Source of the DNA: QFOX01 sp044237845
GTDB lineage: Bacteria; Pseudomonadota; Alphaproteobacteria; Rickettsiales; UBA3002
NCBI GenBank assembly: GCA_044237845.1
Contig: JBIIEL010000005.1
Span: 1 to 64,000, forward strand
Direction: 5' to 3'
Length of the DNA stretch: 64,000 nt
The notes beneath the pieces are model-generated. The model searched no databases. It was not told the origin of the DNA and worked only from the letters and a program-made list of their open reading frames with translations. Both the position numbers and the translations under genes were made by a program. Within the stretch, counting starts at the first letter, position 1. Every line of letters starts with the position of its first letter. Of this stretch, positions 1 through 9,002 are shown one piece after another.

Positions 1-1
1 C

Positions 2-136
2 CCCACACGAACCACCCCTACCACAACCCCACGCGGCTGGGGCCACATCTGCGTGGACGGATATGGACATTTAGTGAGGGAAATCCAGGCGTTTTTGGCA
101 ACTTGTGAATTCGCTGGGAAGGCCCTGGAAGGGTAA
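2..136 (+). CDS. C-terminal end of an unidentified protein (partial, 5' truncated by window)
   Basis: A frame open from the first bases of the window ends with TAA at 134-136, giving about 44 residues that finish ...GKALEG. The stretch GWGHICVDGYGHL looks protein-like, but I do not recognise the family. It ends one base before the 3' end of the convergent tRNA-Tyr. With so little sequence, a chance open frame cannot be excluded. Confidence 0.3.
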   Translation, partial: PTRTTPTTTPRGWGHICVDGYGHLVREIQAFLATCEFAGKALEG

Positions 137-137
137 C

Positions 138-223
138 TGGTGGAGGGGGAAGGATTTGAACCTTCGAACTCCTAAGAGGGCGGATTTACAGTCCGCTGCC
201 ATTGACCACTCGACCACCCCTCC
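138..223 (-). tRNA. tRNA-Tyr (anticodon GUA)
   Basis: Read on the minus strand, the sequence folds as a class II tRNA. The acceptor strand GGAGGGG pairs with CCCCUCC, followed by a discriminator A and an encoded CCA (138-140). The anticodon loop reads CUGUAAA (anticodon GUA, tyrosine), the long variable arm is typical of bacterial tRNA-Tyr, and the T-loop is GGTTCAAATCC. The length of 86 bases including CCA is normal. Confidence 0.96.
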
Positions 224-386
224 ACGATAGGGTGCTTTTGCTATGGGAATATGTGGCGGATGTCAACTAAAAGACATTTTTCTTGTGCGAACACTCTTAA
301 AGCCCTTCATACGCTTGGGTATGCTGCGCAGTGCTCCATTGAGTTGCGCATTTAGCCGTTGCGTTGGTATTATTGTTGAGTAAGGC

Positions 387-905
387 ATGGCCATGAAAAA
401 GCTGCTTATCGTACCCGATATTTTTAATTATCCCGCTACTCATGATACCTTGTTTCAGCGTATGGTTCAGGGGCAGAGCTACTGCTACATGCCGCTCGCG
501 GAGCTCAGTGATGGCGTGGGGTTGAAAGGGGAAGATCTACACCGACATCTTTTTGACAAGGGTGGTATAGATATCGCATGGCGAAGGCTTAATGTTCTGT
601 CTGAGCGCGGATGGATTGGTGTGGGGTTCAGCGCAGGTGGGACGGTTTTATGGAAAGCGGCAGTCGATAGTGTCTTACTCAGTGCGCTCGTGTGTATTTC
701 ATCTACCAGATTGCGTTTTGAAACGGCAGGTCTTTCCATTCCGAGCCAGCTCTATTGGGGAGAATTAGACAGTAATCGCCCATCCTCCGACTGGCATGAG
801 ACATACTCAGATGCGCATACAGTATTTTCTGGAGCAGGGCATGATTTCTATAAAACCCACGCGCCGTTTGAACATATTCTCGCGGAGCGCATTGCTGGAT
901 TCTAA
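387..905 (+). CDS. small alpha/beta-hydrolase-fold protein
   Basis: The protein has 172 residues. After an N-terminal strand (KKLLIVPDIF) comes a nucleophile elbow GFSAGG at about residue 92, the G-x-S-x-G signature of alpha/beta hydrolases. An acid-bearing segment YWGELDSNRPS follows near residue 123, then GAGHDFY near 150, which would carry the catalytic histidine. This arrangement fits a dienelactone-hydrolase-like or small esterase/thioesterase. The substrate cannot be told from sequence. ATG 387 follows an AAGG; a second ATG lies at 393. The gene stands alone, with its 3' end close to the convergent gene at 911-1192. Confidence 0.7.
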   Translation: MAMKKLLIVPDIFNYPATHDTLFQRMVQGQSYCYMPLAELSDGVGLKGEDLHRHLFDKGGIDIAWRRLNVLSERGWIGVGFSAGGTVLWKAAVDSVLLSALVCISSTRLRFETAGLSIPSQLYWGELDSNRPSSDWHETYSDAHTVFSGAGHDFYKTHAPFEHILAERIAGF

Positions 906-910
906 TTGTG

Positions 911-1192
911 CTACGAATGCGATTTACGGCGGTTCGGCTTGACTTCGGTTTTGGTAACTTGAACGGCTTTCAGGATTTTGGCGGTCTCTGTAGCGCTGAC
1001 GGTGGCGATGTAGCGGCCGCTGCGCGCGGTGCTGACCTCGCCATGCACGGGGATGTTGTGGTCGCCGAGCGCTTCCTGGATGCCAACCATATGCGTGTGG
1101 TTGATGCGCGCCTCGAGCACGTCTTTGCGCTTGCGCCACTCGACATCAGTCAGGGCGCGCAGGGCAGCTTCGATGGGGTCTTCGTAGGGCAT
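911..1192 (-). CDS. conserved hypothetical small protein (93 aa)
   Basis: A soluble 93-residue protein, basic at its C-terminus (PNRRKSHS), with no membrane segment. GAGGAA precedes the ATG by 4 bases (CGAGGAACCTATG), which supports this start. The middle (VHGEVSTARSGRYIATVSA) looks like a small alpha/beta domain. I do not recognise the family. It lies about 30 bases downstream of the flavoprotein gene on the same strand, so the two may be co-transcribed. Confidence 0.6.
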   Translation of the reverse strand: MPYEDPIEAALRALTDVEWRKRKDVLEARINHTHMVGIQEALGDHNIPVHGEVSTARSGRYIATVSATETAKILKAVQVTKTEVKPNRRKSHS

Positions 1193-1225
1193 AGGTTCCT
1201 CGTTCGAGCGACACTATAGGCAGAG

Positions 1226-2446
1226 TTACGGCGCGCTGCAATAGCGCAGGATGCCGTGTGCGGCGGCGATGCCGGTGCTGAAGCAGGCTTGGAGTAAATA
1301 GCCGCCAGTGGGGGCTTCCCAATCGAGCATCTCACCCGCAGCGAACACGCCGGGTTTCTGCCGCAGCATGAAAGTGTCATCCACCGCCTCGCGCGTGATG
1401 CCGCCTGCGGTGGAGATAGCACGTGCAAGCCCAGTAGTGGCGGTGAGACGAATAGGGAGAGATTTAAGACATGCAGCAAGTTCGGCAGGCGTTGCTTTGG
1501 TAAGGGATTCAGGTGCGGTAACTTCGCGCAGCAGAGCAATGGCAATAGGTGCGAAGCCGCGGCTGCGCAGATAGGTGCTGAGCGACTTATTGGCGCGTGG
1601 GGTGCTGAGTTTTTGTGTGAGCGCCGCATGGGTGAGTGTGGGGCGCAAATCGAGCTGCAGCAGGGCGTGCCCATGTGCGGCGATGGCCTCGCGCAGGGGG
1701 GCGGAGAGGGCATATACCGCGCCGCCTTCGATGCCGTGTGCGGTAATCATCGTCTCGCCCTGACGCGAGAAGGTTTCGTGGGTGAGGGTGACGGGCTTCA
1801 GCGGCTGCCCGGCGAAATGGCTGCTGAAATAGGGCGACCAGGGCACAATGAAACCGCAGTTGGAGGGGCGTAGCGGCGCGACCTCGACCCCGCAAGCGGC
1901 GAGGATGTTGTTCCAGCTGCCATCTGAGCCGAGGCGCGGCCATGAGGCGCCGCCGAGGGCGAGGAGGGTGGCGTCTGGGCGCGCCCAGAGCGCTTCGTTT
2001 GTGGGGCCGGTGAAGCGGAGCGCATCGCCCTCCCAGCCGTGCCAATGATGGCGGGGGGCATACTGCACGCCGAGCGCTTCGAGTCGGCGGAGCCATGCAC
2101 GTAACAAGCCGGCGGCCTTCATGCTGCGCGGAAAAACGCGGCCACTGCTGCCGACAAAGGTGGGTTCGCCAAGCCCCTCGCACCAAGCGCGCAAGGCATC
2201 CGGTGGAAAGGCGCGAATGGCGGAGGAAAGCCAGGGTTCCGCCGCGCCGTAGCGCGCGAGGAATGCATCCAGCGGTTCGCTGTGGGTGAGGTTGAGGCCG
2301 CCTCGACCGGCGAGTAGAAACTTGCGCGCAGGGCTCGCCATGCGGTCATAGATGGTGACGCGATGCCCCGCATTGGCCAGAATTTCTGCGGCCATTAACC
2401 CGCTGGGCCCGGCACCAATGATGGCGATGTTTTTATGTTGCGTCAT
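1226..2446 (-). CDS. BaiN/YhiN-type NAD(P)/FAD-dependent oxidoreductase (TIGR03862-like)
   Basis: A 406-residue flavoprotein. The N-terminal Rossmann motif GAGPSGLMAAE (residues 11-21) binds FAD. It is followed by the segment KFLLAGRGGLNLTHSE at about 44-59, diagnostic of the HI0933/YhiN family, and a C-terminal FAD-binding stretch AGEMLDWEAPTGGYLLQ. Length and motif order match the alphaproteobacterial TIGR03862 subfamily. The physiological substrate is not established. It is transcribed away from the helicase gene and towards the 93-residue gene at 911-1192. Confidence 0.85.
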   Translation of the reverse strand: MTQHKNIAIIGAGPSGLMAAEILANAGHRVTIYDRMASPARKFLLAGRGGLNLTHSEPLDAFLARYGAAEPWLSSAIRAFPPDALRAWCEGLGEPTFVGSSGRVFPRSMKAAGLLRAWLRRLEALGVQYAPRHHWHGWEGDALRFTGPTNEALWARPDATLLALGGASWPRLGSDGSWNNILAACGVEVAPLRPSNCGFIVPWSPYFSSHFAGQPLKPVTLTHETFSRQGETMITAHGIEGGAVYALSAPLREAIAAHGHALLQLDLRPTLTHAALTQKLSTPRANKSLSTYLRSRGFAPIAIALLREVTAPESLTKATPAELAACLKSLPIRLTATTGLARAISTAGGITREAVDDTFMLRQKPGVFAAGEMLDWEAPTGGYLLQACFSTGIAAAHGILRYCSAP

Positions 2447-2532
2447 GGGGGCGTTGTATCTGATGTGCAGATATTAATCCAGCCAGTCATCAAAAAGGGC
2501 TGCCCATTGGACAGCCCTTTGATGCATGTGCC

Positions 2533-3750
2533 TTAGGCCGCTTTTTTCTGGCCTGCTGCGCCGTGTGGCCGTTTGCCGGAGCGGAATTTGTTGCCGCCGA
2601 AGCGTTTCTTTTTTGCGTTGGCGTAGGAGCGTGGTTTGTCGCCGAATTTCTCGCCCTCGATTTTCTGGCCGGGGTTGAGCAGGCGCTGGATCGCTTTCCA
2701 TTTGCCGTTATCGCGGCCGGTGAGCAGGTTGACGGCTTCGCCTTCCTTGCCATTACGCCCCGTGCGACCGATGCGGTGGATGTAATCTTCCGGGCATTGC
2801 GGCATGTCGTAGTTGATCACATGCTCGATATGCGGAATATCGAGGCCACGCGCAGCAATATCCGTCGCCACCAGCACCCGGCATTTTTGCGCACGGAAAT
2901 CCGCAATCACGCGTTCGCGCTGGCGCTGGTTGAGGTTGCCGTGGATGGTATCTGCACGGTGATTCAGCGCGCGCAGCTTCTTCGCCATTTTCTCCGCGCC
3001 GAATTTGGTTTGCACGAACACGAGAATACTGCCCTCGCGCTGCTGCAACTGCACCAGCAACTGGTCGTATTTATCCGCATCCTTCACCATGATGACTTCC
3101 TGTTTGATTTTCGCGATGGGCGTGTTGTTATCACCGACCGAAACACGCACCGGGTCGCTCATGTATTTTTCCGACATTTTTACAATGTTCGCCGGGAAAG
3201 TCGCCGAGAACATCAGCGTTTGGCGCTTAGCAGGCATATGTTTTACAATCGCGTCGATCTGGATGCCGAAACCCATGTCGAGCATGCGATCGGTTTCATC
3301 GAGTACGAGGAAGTTTGCGTCCGTCAGCTTCAGCGTACCGCGCGTGAGGTGATCGTTGATACGGCCGGGCGTGCCAACCATCAAACGTGGACGCGCGCGC
3401 AGTTGCGAGAATTGCTTCGGCATCGACTCGCCGCCGATGAGCAGCGCGGTGTGAATGCCGCTATCTGCGCCGAGCAGTTGTTCGAGCATGGTCATCACCT
3501 GCACTGCGAGTTCGCGCGTGGGGGTCATCACCAGTGCGGTGCCGCGGCTGGTATTGAGCAATTGGGCGATCAGCGGAATGCCAAACGCGCCGGTTTTGCC
3601 GGTGCCGGTTTGCGCGGAGCCGAGAATATCTTTACCCTCAAGCGCCGGCGGAATGGCGGCGGCCTGAATCGGCGTGGGGGTGGTGAACTTCATATAGTTC
3701 AGGGCTTGCATCAGATAGTCTGGCAGGCCGAGTGTGCTAAAATTTTCCAT
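2533..3750 (-). CDS. DEAD-box RNA helicase (RhlE-like)
   Basis: A 405-residue ATP-dependent RNA helicase. Visible motifs: Q motif (TPTPIQ), Walker A AQTGTGKT, PTREL, GG, TPGR, DETDRMLDMGF (DExD is DETD, as in several rhlE-like proteins), SAT, then helicase C-terminal ATDIAARGLD and HRIGRTGR. The C-terminus is short, basic and glycine-rich, ending AAGQKKAA, typical of RNA-binding tails. I use ATG 3750 because AAGGAA lies 7 bases upstream and the family begins at (F)xxLGL. An in-frame extension to 3852 has no support. A role in ribosome assembly or RNA turnover in the cold is plausible next to a cold-shock gene. Confidence 0.9.
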   Translation of the reverse strand: MENFSTLGLPDYLMQALNYMKFTTPTPIQAAAIPPALEGKDILGSAQTGTGKTGAFGIPLIAQLLNTSRGTALVMTPTRELAVQVMTMLEQLLGADSGIHTALLIGGESMPKQFSQLRARPRLMVGTPGRINDHLTRGTLKLTDANFLVLDETDRMLDMGFGIQIDAIVKHMPAKRQTLMFSATFPANIVKMSEKYMSDPVRVSVGDNNTPIAKIKQEVIMVKDADKYDQLLVQLQQREGSILVFVQTKFGAEKMAKKLRALNHRADTIHGNLNQRQRERVIADFRAQKCRVLVATDIAARGLDIPHIEHVINYDMPQCPEDYIHRIGRTGRNGKEGEAVNLLTGRDNGKWKAIQRLLNPGQKIEGEKFGDKPRSYANAKKKRFGGNKFRSGKRPHGAAGQKKAA

Positions 3751-4040
3751 GGGTGTTCCTTCAAGTGAATGTTGTGTGCGTTTAACGTATGAAATCGTCG
3801 CACGAGATAATTCAACATTCGCTGATCCAGCCATGCGGCGTGGATGCGTCAAGTACTAGCGTTGAAAACTGCCTGATATAACTTCAGGAGGGACGATCGT
3901 AGTCTATGCTTCATGAGCAGAACTGTCGGTGTCGAAAACGTCCCGAGGGGAATTTTCGGTTTCGCTCGCTTGCGCGGCGCGAAATCAGCGTATTAGGTGA
4001 ACGCTTTTTTCGAAACTCATCCAAGAAGGCGGAGGAGGAT

Positions 4041-4076
4041 AAACAACCGCCCCCAACCGTAAACGGCGGGGGCGGC
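4041..4076 (-). terminator. rho-independent terminator of cspA-like gene
   Basis: Downstream of the cold-shock gene the minus strand forms a GC-rich hairpin (CCGCCCCCGCC / GTTGGGGGCGG, loop TTTACG), followed by TTGTTT. Confidence 0.65.
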
Positions 4077-4109
4077 GTTAGTTATGCTTTGAACGTGAAG
4101 ACGCTGAAA

Positions 4110-4316
4110 TTAAGCAGCGAGCTTCAGATTGCCAGCCGAGGTCTTGCCCTTATCGGTCACGAGCTCGTAGCTGACTTTCTGGCCTTCATCGAGCGAGCGC
4201 AGGCCCGCTTTTTCGAGCGCGCTGATGTGTACGAACACATCGGTGCCACCTTGATCAGGTTGGATGAAGCCGAAGCCTTTAGTTGGGTTGAACCATTTTA
4301 CAGTACCGTTAGCCAT
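4110..4316 (-). CDS. cold-shock protein (CspA family)
   Basis: A 68-residue single cold-shock domain. The RNP1 motif KGFGFIQ and RNP2 motif DVFVHIS are intact, and the N-terminal NGTVKWFNPTKG is canonical. It acts as a nucleic-acid chaperone that melts RNA secondary structure. A GGAG sits 8 bases before ATG 4316. The 287 bases upstream carry no gene and could include a long structured 5' leader like those of cspA-type mRNAs; that is family knowledge, not something shown here. A terminator follows at 4041-4076. Confidence 0.95.
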   Translation of the reverse strand: MANGTVKWFNPTKGFGFIQPDQGGTDVFVHISALEKAGLRSLDEGQKVSYELVTDKGKTSAGNLKLAA

Positions 4317-4603
4317 TGTTGTCTCCTAGACATAAATCGTGGTCCGCAGTGGACCGCGAGGCGTTGACGTAGCCCGGAATGAGCCACGTTTTTTGAGAAT
4401 TTCCGTCCGAATACGTGATCGGCTATTCTTAAATCAAACGCTGTCGAGATCAACCTGGGTGGATCGTTATGTATCGGTAGATACGCTGCTAGTAAGTGTT
4501 AAATGCAGCCGGCATATGCAAAGAATGTAGAGAATACTCAGCGCTCTTCGTAGAGGATTTTCTTGAGAAGTCAATTTATTATTTAATCAATCCACAGCGC
4601 GCA

Positions 4604-5110
4604 CTAGTGAGACTGGATGGATTTGGTGACCACACCCCAGATGGTGACGCCGGTTTCGGCGTCGATCGGGATCTCGTCGAATGCAGGATTAGCGGGCATG
4701 AGATAGGGTTTACCCTTTTTCATGATGAGGTATTTGACCGTTACCTGCCCATCCATCGCCGCGACGACGACTTTGCCGTTGCTGGGCTTTAATTTACGGT
4801 TCACCACCAGCAAGGTGCCATCGGGGATGCCGGCGTCGATCATCGAGTCTCCCGTCGCATGCACGAGGAATGTCTCCGAGGGGTCATCCACCAGATAGGA
4901 GTGTAGATCCACCCGTTCATCGACATGTTCGTCCGCCGGCATGGGGTAGCCCGCCTGCACGCGGCTGGAATAGAGCGGCAGCTTGAAGCGCTCCATCCCG
5001 GTATATTCTTTGAACTCTGCCACCAGGCTCAGCGGCACGCGCAGCACTTTGGTGGGTTCTTTACGGGTCTTCGGCCTGCCTGCGCCTTTTCTTGCTCCGC
5101 CACGGGTCAT
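4604..5110 (-). CDS. UmuD/LexA-like S24 self-cleaving peptidase
   Basis: A 168-residue protein. The N-terminal RGGARKGAGRPK is AT-hook-like and basic. The S24 peptidase part begins near residue 45 with a cleavage-type Ala-Gly in SSRVQAGYP. It has the catalytic serine in GDSMIDAGI (about 91) and the catalytic lysine in VTVKYLIMKKG (about 127). Without a LexA helix-turn-helix domain it resembles UmuD, but no umuC/dinB-like polymerase gene follows in this window. It may be a stand-alone UmuD or a repressor-cleavage antagonist. SOS control is expected from the family, but I found no convincing GTTC-N7-GTTC LexA box upstream. Confidence 0.8.
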   Translation of the reverse strand: MTRGGARKGAGRPKTRKEPTKVLRVPLSLVAEFKEYTGMERFKLPLYSSRVQAGYPMPADEHVDERVDLHSYLVDDPSETFLVHATGDSMIDAGIPDGTLLVVNRKLKPSNGKVVVAAMDGQVTVKYLIMKKGKPYLMPANPAFDEIPIDAETGVTIWGVVTKSIQSH

Positions 5111-5190
5111 ATGTCATCCTATGATTTGTGTAACATTATTCAACTTGCGCTTTCTCAGCGGCAGCGTCAAGTGGCGATAATGACACGCTT

Positions 5191-5353
5191 AGGCACTGTT
5201 AGCTAGTTCTTGCCCGCTCGTCTTTTGGTGCTTTTGGGCTGCAAATAAGAAGCTGATTTTTGAAATAGGACGGCTATTCCTGCAAGTCATCTCCTCATTT
5301 TCGCGCAAAAACCACTCAAAATCCAAGCAGACCAGAACTAGTTAACAGTGCCT
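5191..5353. repeat. palindromic element, about 160 bp
   Basis: The ends AGGCACTGTTAGCTAGTTCT (from 5191) and its near-perfect reverse complement (AGAACTAGTTAACAGTGCCT, ending near 5353) bracket the gap between two minus-strand genes. The arms stay imperfectly complementary towards the centre. The inner GGGCTGCAAATA (about 5238) also occurs in the palindrome inside hflX, so the two look like one family. Confidence 0.6.
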
Positions 5354-5356
5354 GTG

Positions 5357-6979
5357 CTATTCCTCGTCTTCCGCAGCGACCTGATAGGGGTCGCGCACGC
5401 CGTCTTTGCCGGGAAGCTGGGTGAGGTCGAGCGTTTTGGGGTTATGGGCGAACACGCGCTCCACCGTCACCATGCCGAGGCTGGGGGGAATGTTGCACTT
5501 GGCGAGGCCGACGACGGTCTTTGGCCCTTCGCGGAACATGCCGATGACGACGCGTGGGCGATCGATAAACACCTGCGAGCCGCGCAGTTCATCCAGCACA
5601 TCGCGCGCGCTTTTGGGTTTGGCGCCCTTGCTGAGATGGTGCACCACAATCACGGCGGTGTTGCGCTCATGCGCGAACCGCTCGATGGCTTCGAAGAATT
5701 CGCTGACGACGGCGGCATCGTCTTCATCCCCGGTAAGATATTTACGCGCCGGGTCGACCACCAGCAGCGGCACTTCTGGCATCTGGCGCAGGCGGTTTAG
5801 AAATTCCGCGAAGGTGATTTCCCCACCATCCGCCGAAACGAAATGGTTGCGCTGGAACATGAGGCGATTCGCGCGCTGTTCAGGGTCGAAAATCTCGTTA
5901 CGGGCGTTGATGATGGCGGGGCCGTCTTCGCCGGAGAAATAGACACAAATGCCTTTGCTCAGTTCTTTGTTGAGCGGTTGGCCGAGCCAGAGCGGCTGTT
6001 CGTCGTCGCGCCAGTCCGTTGCCGCGAGGCAGCAGAGCTTGTGCGCGATGGAGCTTTTTCCTGTGCCGCCGGTGCCCGCAAGCAGTACAATGCTGCCGCG
6101 CGGAATCAACCCGTGTACGAGAAACCCGAAGCCTTCATTTTTGGAAACGGCCTTCATGCTGGCGGGGCCGATTGCATCGAACAGTTCAAAGTCGCGCGCG
6201 CAGTATTGGTAGAATTTCAAGTTCTCGTCGAGCTTCGCTACGTTGTTGCCGAAGCGGGTGTAGAGCGTGGGGTGGCGGTCGTAGCGATCCCAACAGGTGG
6301 CGGCTTCTTCGATGGTTTTAGTCTGCACGGTGTGCGCGGTGAGGATGGCATCAAGCGCGGCATCCTCCGCTGTTTCCGCTTCCGCACCGGGGAAAAGTTC
6401 GGCGAGCGGGGCGGTGACATAGCCGCCCACGTTCGACGGATAGGTCGCGCCTGAAAGCAAGTAATATGGCCAGAATTCTTCGCCCTTGATATCCGCGAGA
6501 CTGTAGAGAGCTTCGCCGCCTTGGGCTGCACCGCGCGCATCCACCGCCAGCGGTACGGGCGAGAAGCCCACAATTTTTAAGCCAGAATGCAAATTCTCTG
6601 CTCTCGCCACATAACTTGCCGCCGCGCCGCCGCTTTTGATGCGCGCGAGTTTATCATCCGCCACCTGCTTGATGCCAAGCGCCGTCGCCCACAGAATGCC
6701 AGAGCCAAGCGGTGTGTATTCGGTTTCACTCACTTGCTGATGCACGATGGGGTTCAGCAGCAGCGGTGTATAAGGGAAGTTACCGTTATTATAATGCTGA
6801 ATAAAAAACGTGGCGGCCTGATCGATCTCATCCGGCCCGAACCAGAATTTCAGCCTCGATGTTTTTGATGGCCAGGGCGTGGTGCCCTCGATGGAGTAGA
6901 GGCACATTTTCCCGGTGAGGCCCACGCGCTGATGCGCCTTCCATAACAGCCGTAATTCCTGAAGAACGGTAAACTGCAT
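5357..6979 (-). CDS. RepA-like AAA ATPase (AAA_25 type) with unknown N-terminal domain
   Basis: A 540-residue protein. The C-terminal half is a RecA/AAA_25 ATPase: Walker A AGTGGTGKSS, Walker B VPLLVVDPARKYL, and a sensor segment VIVVHHLSKG, as in plasmid RepA/RSF1010-type helicases. The N-terminal ~280 residues (including FWFGPDEIDQAATF) match no domain I know and could recognise DNA or carry a primase-like function. I start at ATG 6979 because GGAGTGGG lies upstream; the in-frame extension to 7069 is arginine/glycine-rich and looks non-coding. The protein ends in an acidic tail AAEDEE. No plasmid-type replication region is visible, so a DNA repair or mobile-element replication role is open. 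Confidence 0.7.
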   Translation of the reverse strand: MQFTVLQELRLLWKAHQRVGLTGKMCLYSIEGTTPWPSKTSRLKFWFGPDEIDQAATFFIQHYNNGNFPYTPLLLNPIVHQQVSETEYTPLGSGILWATALGIKQVADDKLARIKSGGAAASYVARAENLHSGLKIVGFSPVPLAVDARGAAQGGEALYSLADIKGEEFWPYYLLSGATYPSNVGGYVTAPLAELFPGAEAETAEDAALDAILTAHTVQTKTIEEAATCWDRYDRHPTLYTRFGNNVAKLDENLKFYQYCARDFELFDAIGPASMKAVSKNEGFGFLVHGLIPRGSIVLLAGTGGTGKSSIAHKLCCLAATDWRDDEQPLWLGQPLNKELSKGICVYFSGEDGPAIINARNEIFDPEQRANRLMFQRNHFVSADGGEITFAEFLNRLRQMPEVPLLVVDPARKYLTGDEDDAAVVSEFFEAIERFAHERNTAVIVVHHLSKGAKPKSARDVLDELRGSQVFIDRPRVVIGMFREGPKTVVGLAKCNIPPSLGMVTVERVFAHNPKTLDLTQLPGKDGVRDPYQVAAEDEE

Positions 6980-7153
6980 CAACCCACTCCGCGCTATGAC
7001 TGCCGCCATGCTACCGCGCGCGGCTAAACGATTTCCAGCGGTTTTTGTTCCGCGGCGACCCCCGCTCACATTCTATCGCGCCATGATGCATATATAGCAT
7101 GCGTAAGAGCATACCTTGCGTGGGCGACAGCGTTACGCTATGAGCCCTGCATC

Positions 7154-8995
7154 ATGACCGCGCGCCTGCTTCTCAGCCTTGATTCCATCTATATGACCAT
7201 GGGTAACCGCCTGTTGTTTGAAGGGGTGAACCTGCATATTTACGAGGGCGACAAAGTCTGCCTGATCGGGCGCAACGGGGCAGGGAAAACCACGCTAATG
7301 CGGCTGATTATACAGGAGCTTGAGGTGGATTCCGGTGCGCGCTTCGTGTTGCCGGGCATTCGCATTGGGTATCTCGCGCAGATGGTGGATTTTACGCCGA
7401 CGCAAACCGTGCGTGATTTTGTGATGCACGGGTTCCCGGCCACGAACACGGAAGAAGCCGAGCTTTCCTACCGCGCGGATAAGGTGTTGCAGCCGCTCGA
7501 CCTCGACCCCGAGGCGCTGATGGGGCATCTCTCCGGTGGGCAATTGCGCCGCGCCGCACTGGCGCAAGCGCTGGTCGACGAGCCGGATATCCTGCTGCTC
7601 GACGAGCCGACCAACCATCTCGACCTCGAAGCGATTCAGTGGCTGGAGCAATATCTCGCCCGCAGCCGCAGCGCAGTGATCTGCGTGAGCCATGACCGCA
7701 CCTTCCTTAGCAATTTCACCAGCCGCGTGTTCTGGATCGAGCAAGGCACGGTGCGCATTTGCCCGGTTGGTTATCAGGGCTTCGATGATTGGGCGGCGCA
7801 GATTTTAGAGCAGGAAGCGCGCACGATTCACAACATGGGCAAGAAGCTTGAACTGGAGATCGACTGGACGCAAGGCGGTGTCACCGCGCGGCGCAAACGC
7901 AACCAGCGGCGCATGAATGAGCTGCGTCGCCTGCGCGAGAAATTGCGGGCGGATAAAGCGGCCTACGCGCAGAAAACCAAGAAGATCGAGCTGGATGCGC
8001 TGGCGACGACGGCTGCTTCGAAAATCGTCGCGGAGTTTAAACATGTCAGCAAAAATTTTGCGCGCGAGGGCAAGCGCATTCCGATTCTCGATGATTTTTC
8101 GCTGCGGATTCTGAAGGGCGACCGTATTGGCATTTTAGGGCGCAACGGCTCCGGAAAATCGACCTTCCTCAAGCTTCTGATGGGCGAACTGGAGGCCGAT
8201 AGCGGGTTCATCTCGCGCAGCAAAAAAATCGAGATTGCCTATTTCGACCAGCACCGCGCCGCGCTCGATCCGCGCAACTCGCTATGGCGCACGCTGGCGC
8301 CCAATGGCGATTATGTCTATCTCGGCGGCGACCTCAAACGGCCGCGCCATGTGGCGGCATACCTCAAGAGTTTCATGTTCGACCCCAAGCGCGCGCGCGA
8401 CGAGGTGGGCACACTTTCCGGCGGCATGCAGAACCGGCTGATGCTGGCACGCACTCTCATCAATCCCGGCAACCTGATGATCCTCGATGAGCCGACCAAC
8501 GATCTCGACATGGAAACGCTCGACATGCTGCAGGACATTCTCGCTTCCTACAGCGGCACGCTGATTATTGTCAGCCATGACCGCGATTTTCTCGACCGCA
8601 CGGTGACGGAAGTGATGGCGTTCGAAGGCAAGGCGGTGATTGAAAACCATATCGGCGGCTATAGCGATTACCTCGCCGCGAAGGCGGGAAAGCTGCCCAC
8701 AAAATCCGCTAGCAAAGCAGTAGTAAAAGCCGCGGCGGTGCCGGAGAAAGAAGCGCCTGCCAAAACGAAGCTGGGGTTTAATCAGCTGCACGAACTCAAG
8801 CAGTTGCCAGAGCGTATCGCCACACTGGAGGGCGAAATCAAAACGCTGCTCGCGGTGCTCGACAACCCAAACCTCTATGCGCAGGAGCCTGAGAAGTTTG
8901 ACAAAACTCTGCGCACCCTCACCAGCAAACAGGCAGTGCTCGAAACCAGCCTCGCCCGCTGGGTGGATCTTGAAAGTAAGGTGAGTGAGGGTTAG
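7154..8995 (+). CDS. ABC-F family ATPase (Uup-like)
   Basis: A 613-residue protein with two ABC ATPase domains and no membrane segments. First domain: Walker A GRNGAGKTT (about 39), signature LSGGQLRRAALAQAL, Walker B ILLLDEPTNHLDLEAI. Second domain: GRNGSGKSTF, LSGGMQNRLMLART, LMILDEPTNDLDMETL. The linker between the domains is charged (RRKRNQRRMNELRRLREK), as in ribosome-associated ABC-F proteins. The C-terminal ~80 residues form a predicted coiled coil (ELKQLPERIATLEGEI), typical of Uup. It probably acts on the ribosome or on DNA precise-excision intermediates rather than in transport. Confidence 0.9.
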   Translation: MTARLLLSLDSIYMTMGNRLLFEGVNLHIYEGDKVCLIGRNGAGKTTLMRLIIQELEVDSGARFVLPGIRIGYLAQMVDFTPTQTVRDFVMHGFPATNTEEAELSYRADKVLQPLDLDPEALMGHLSGGQLRRAALAQALVDEPDILLLDEPTNHLDLEAIQWLEQYLARSRSAVICVSHDRTFLSNFTSRVFWIEQGTVRICPVGYQGFDDWAAQILEQEARTIHNMGKKLELEIDWTQGGVTARRKRNQRRMNELRRLREKLRADKAAYAQKTKKIELDALATTAASKIVAEFKHVSKNFAREGKRIPILDDFSLRILKGDRIGILGRNGSGKSTFLKLLMGELEADSGFISRSKKIEIAYFDQHRAALDPRNSLWRTLAPNGDYVYLGGDLKRPRHVAAYLKSFMFDPKRARDEVGTLSGGMQNRLMLARTLINPGNLMILDEPTNDLDMETLDMLQDILASYSGTLIIVSHDRDFLDRTVTEVMAFEGKAVIENHIGGYSDYLAAKAGKLPTKSASKAVVKAAAVPEKEAPAKTKLGFNQLHELKQLPERIATLEGEIKTLLAVLDNPNLYAQEPEKFDKTLRTLTSKQAVLETSLARWVDLESKVSEG

Positions 8996-9002
8996 AGGGT
9001 TT

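Noticed and set aside
2563..3768. Long open frame (about 401 codons) on the plus strand opposite the DEAD-box helicase
   Set aside because: It lies antisense over a gene with all helicase motifs, has no ribosome binding site and no recognisable motifs; high GC makes such antisense frames common.
5111..5180. LexA box (GTTC-N7-GTTC) upstream of the S24 peptidase
   Set aside because: Only GTTG-N6-GTTA is present, which departs from the consensus in sequence and spacing.
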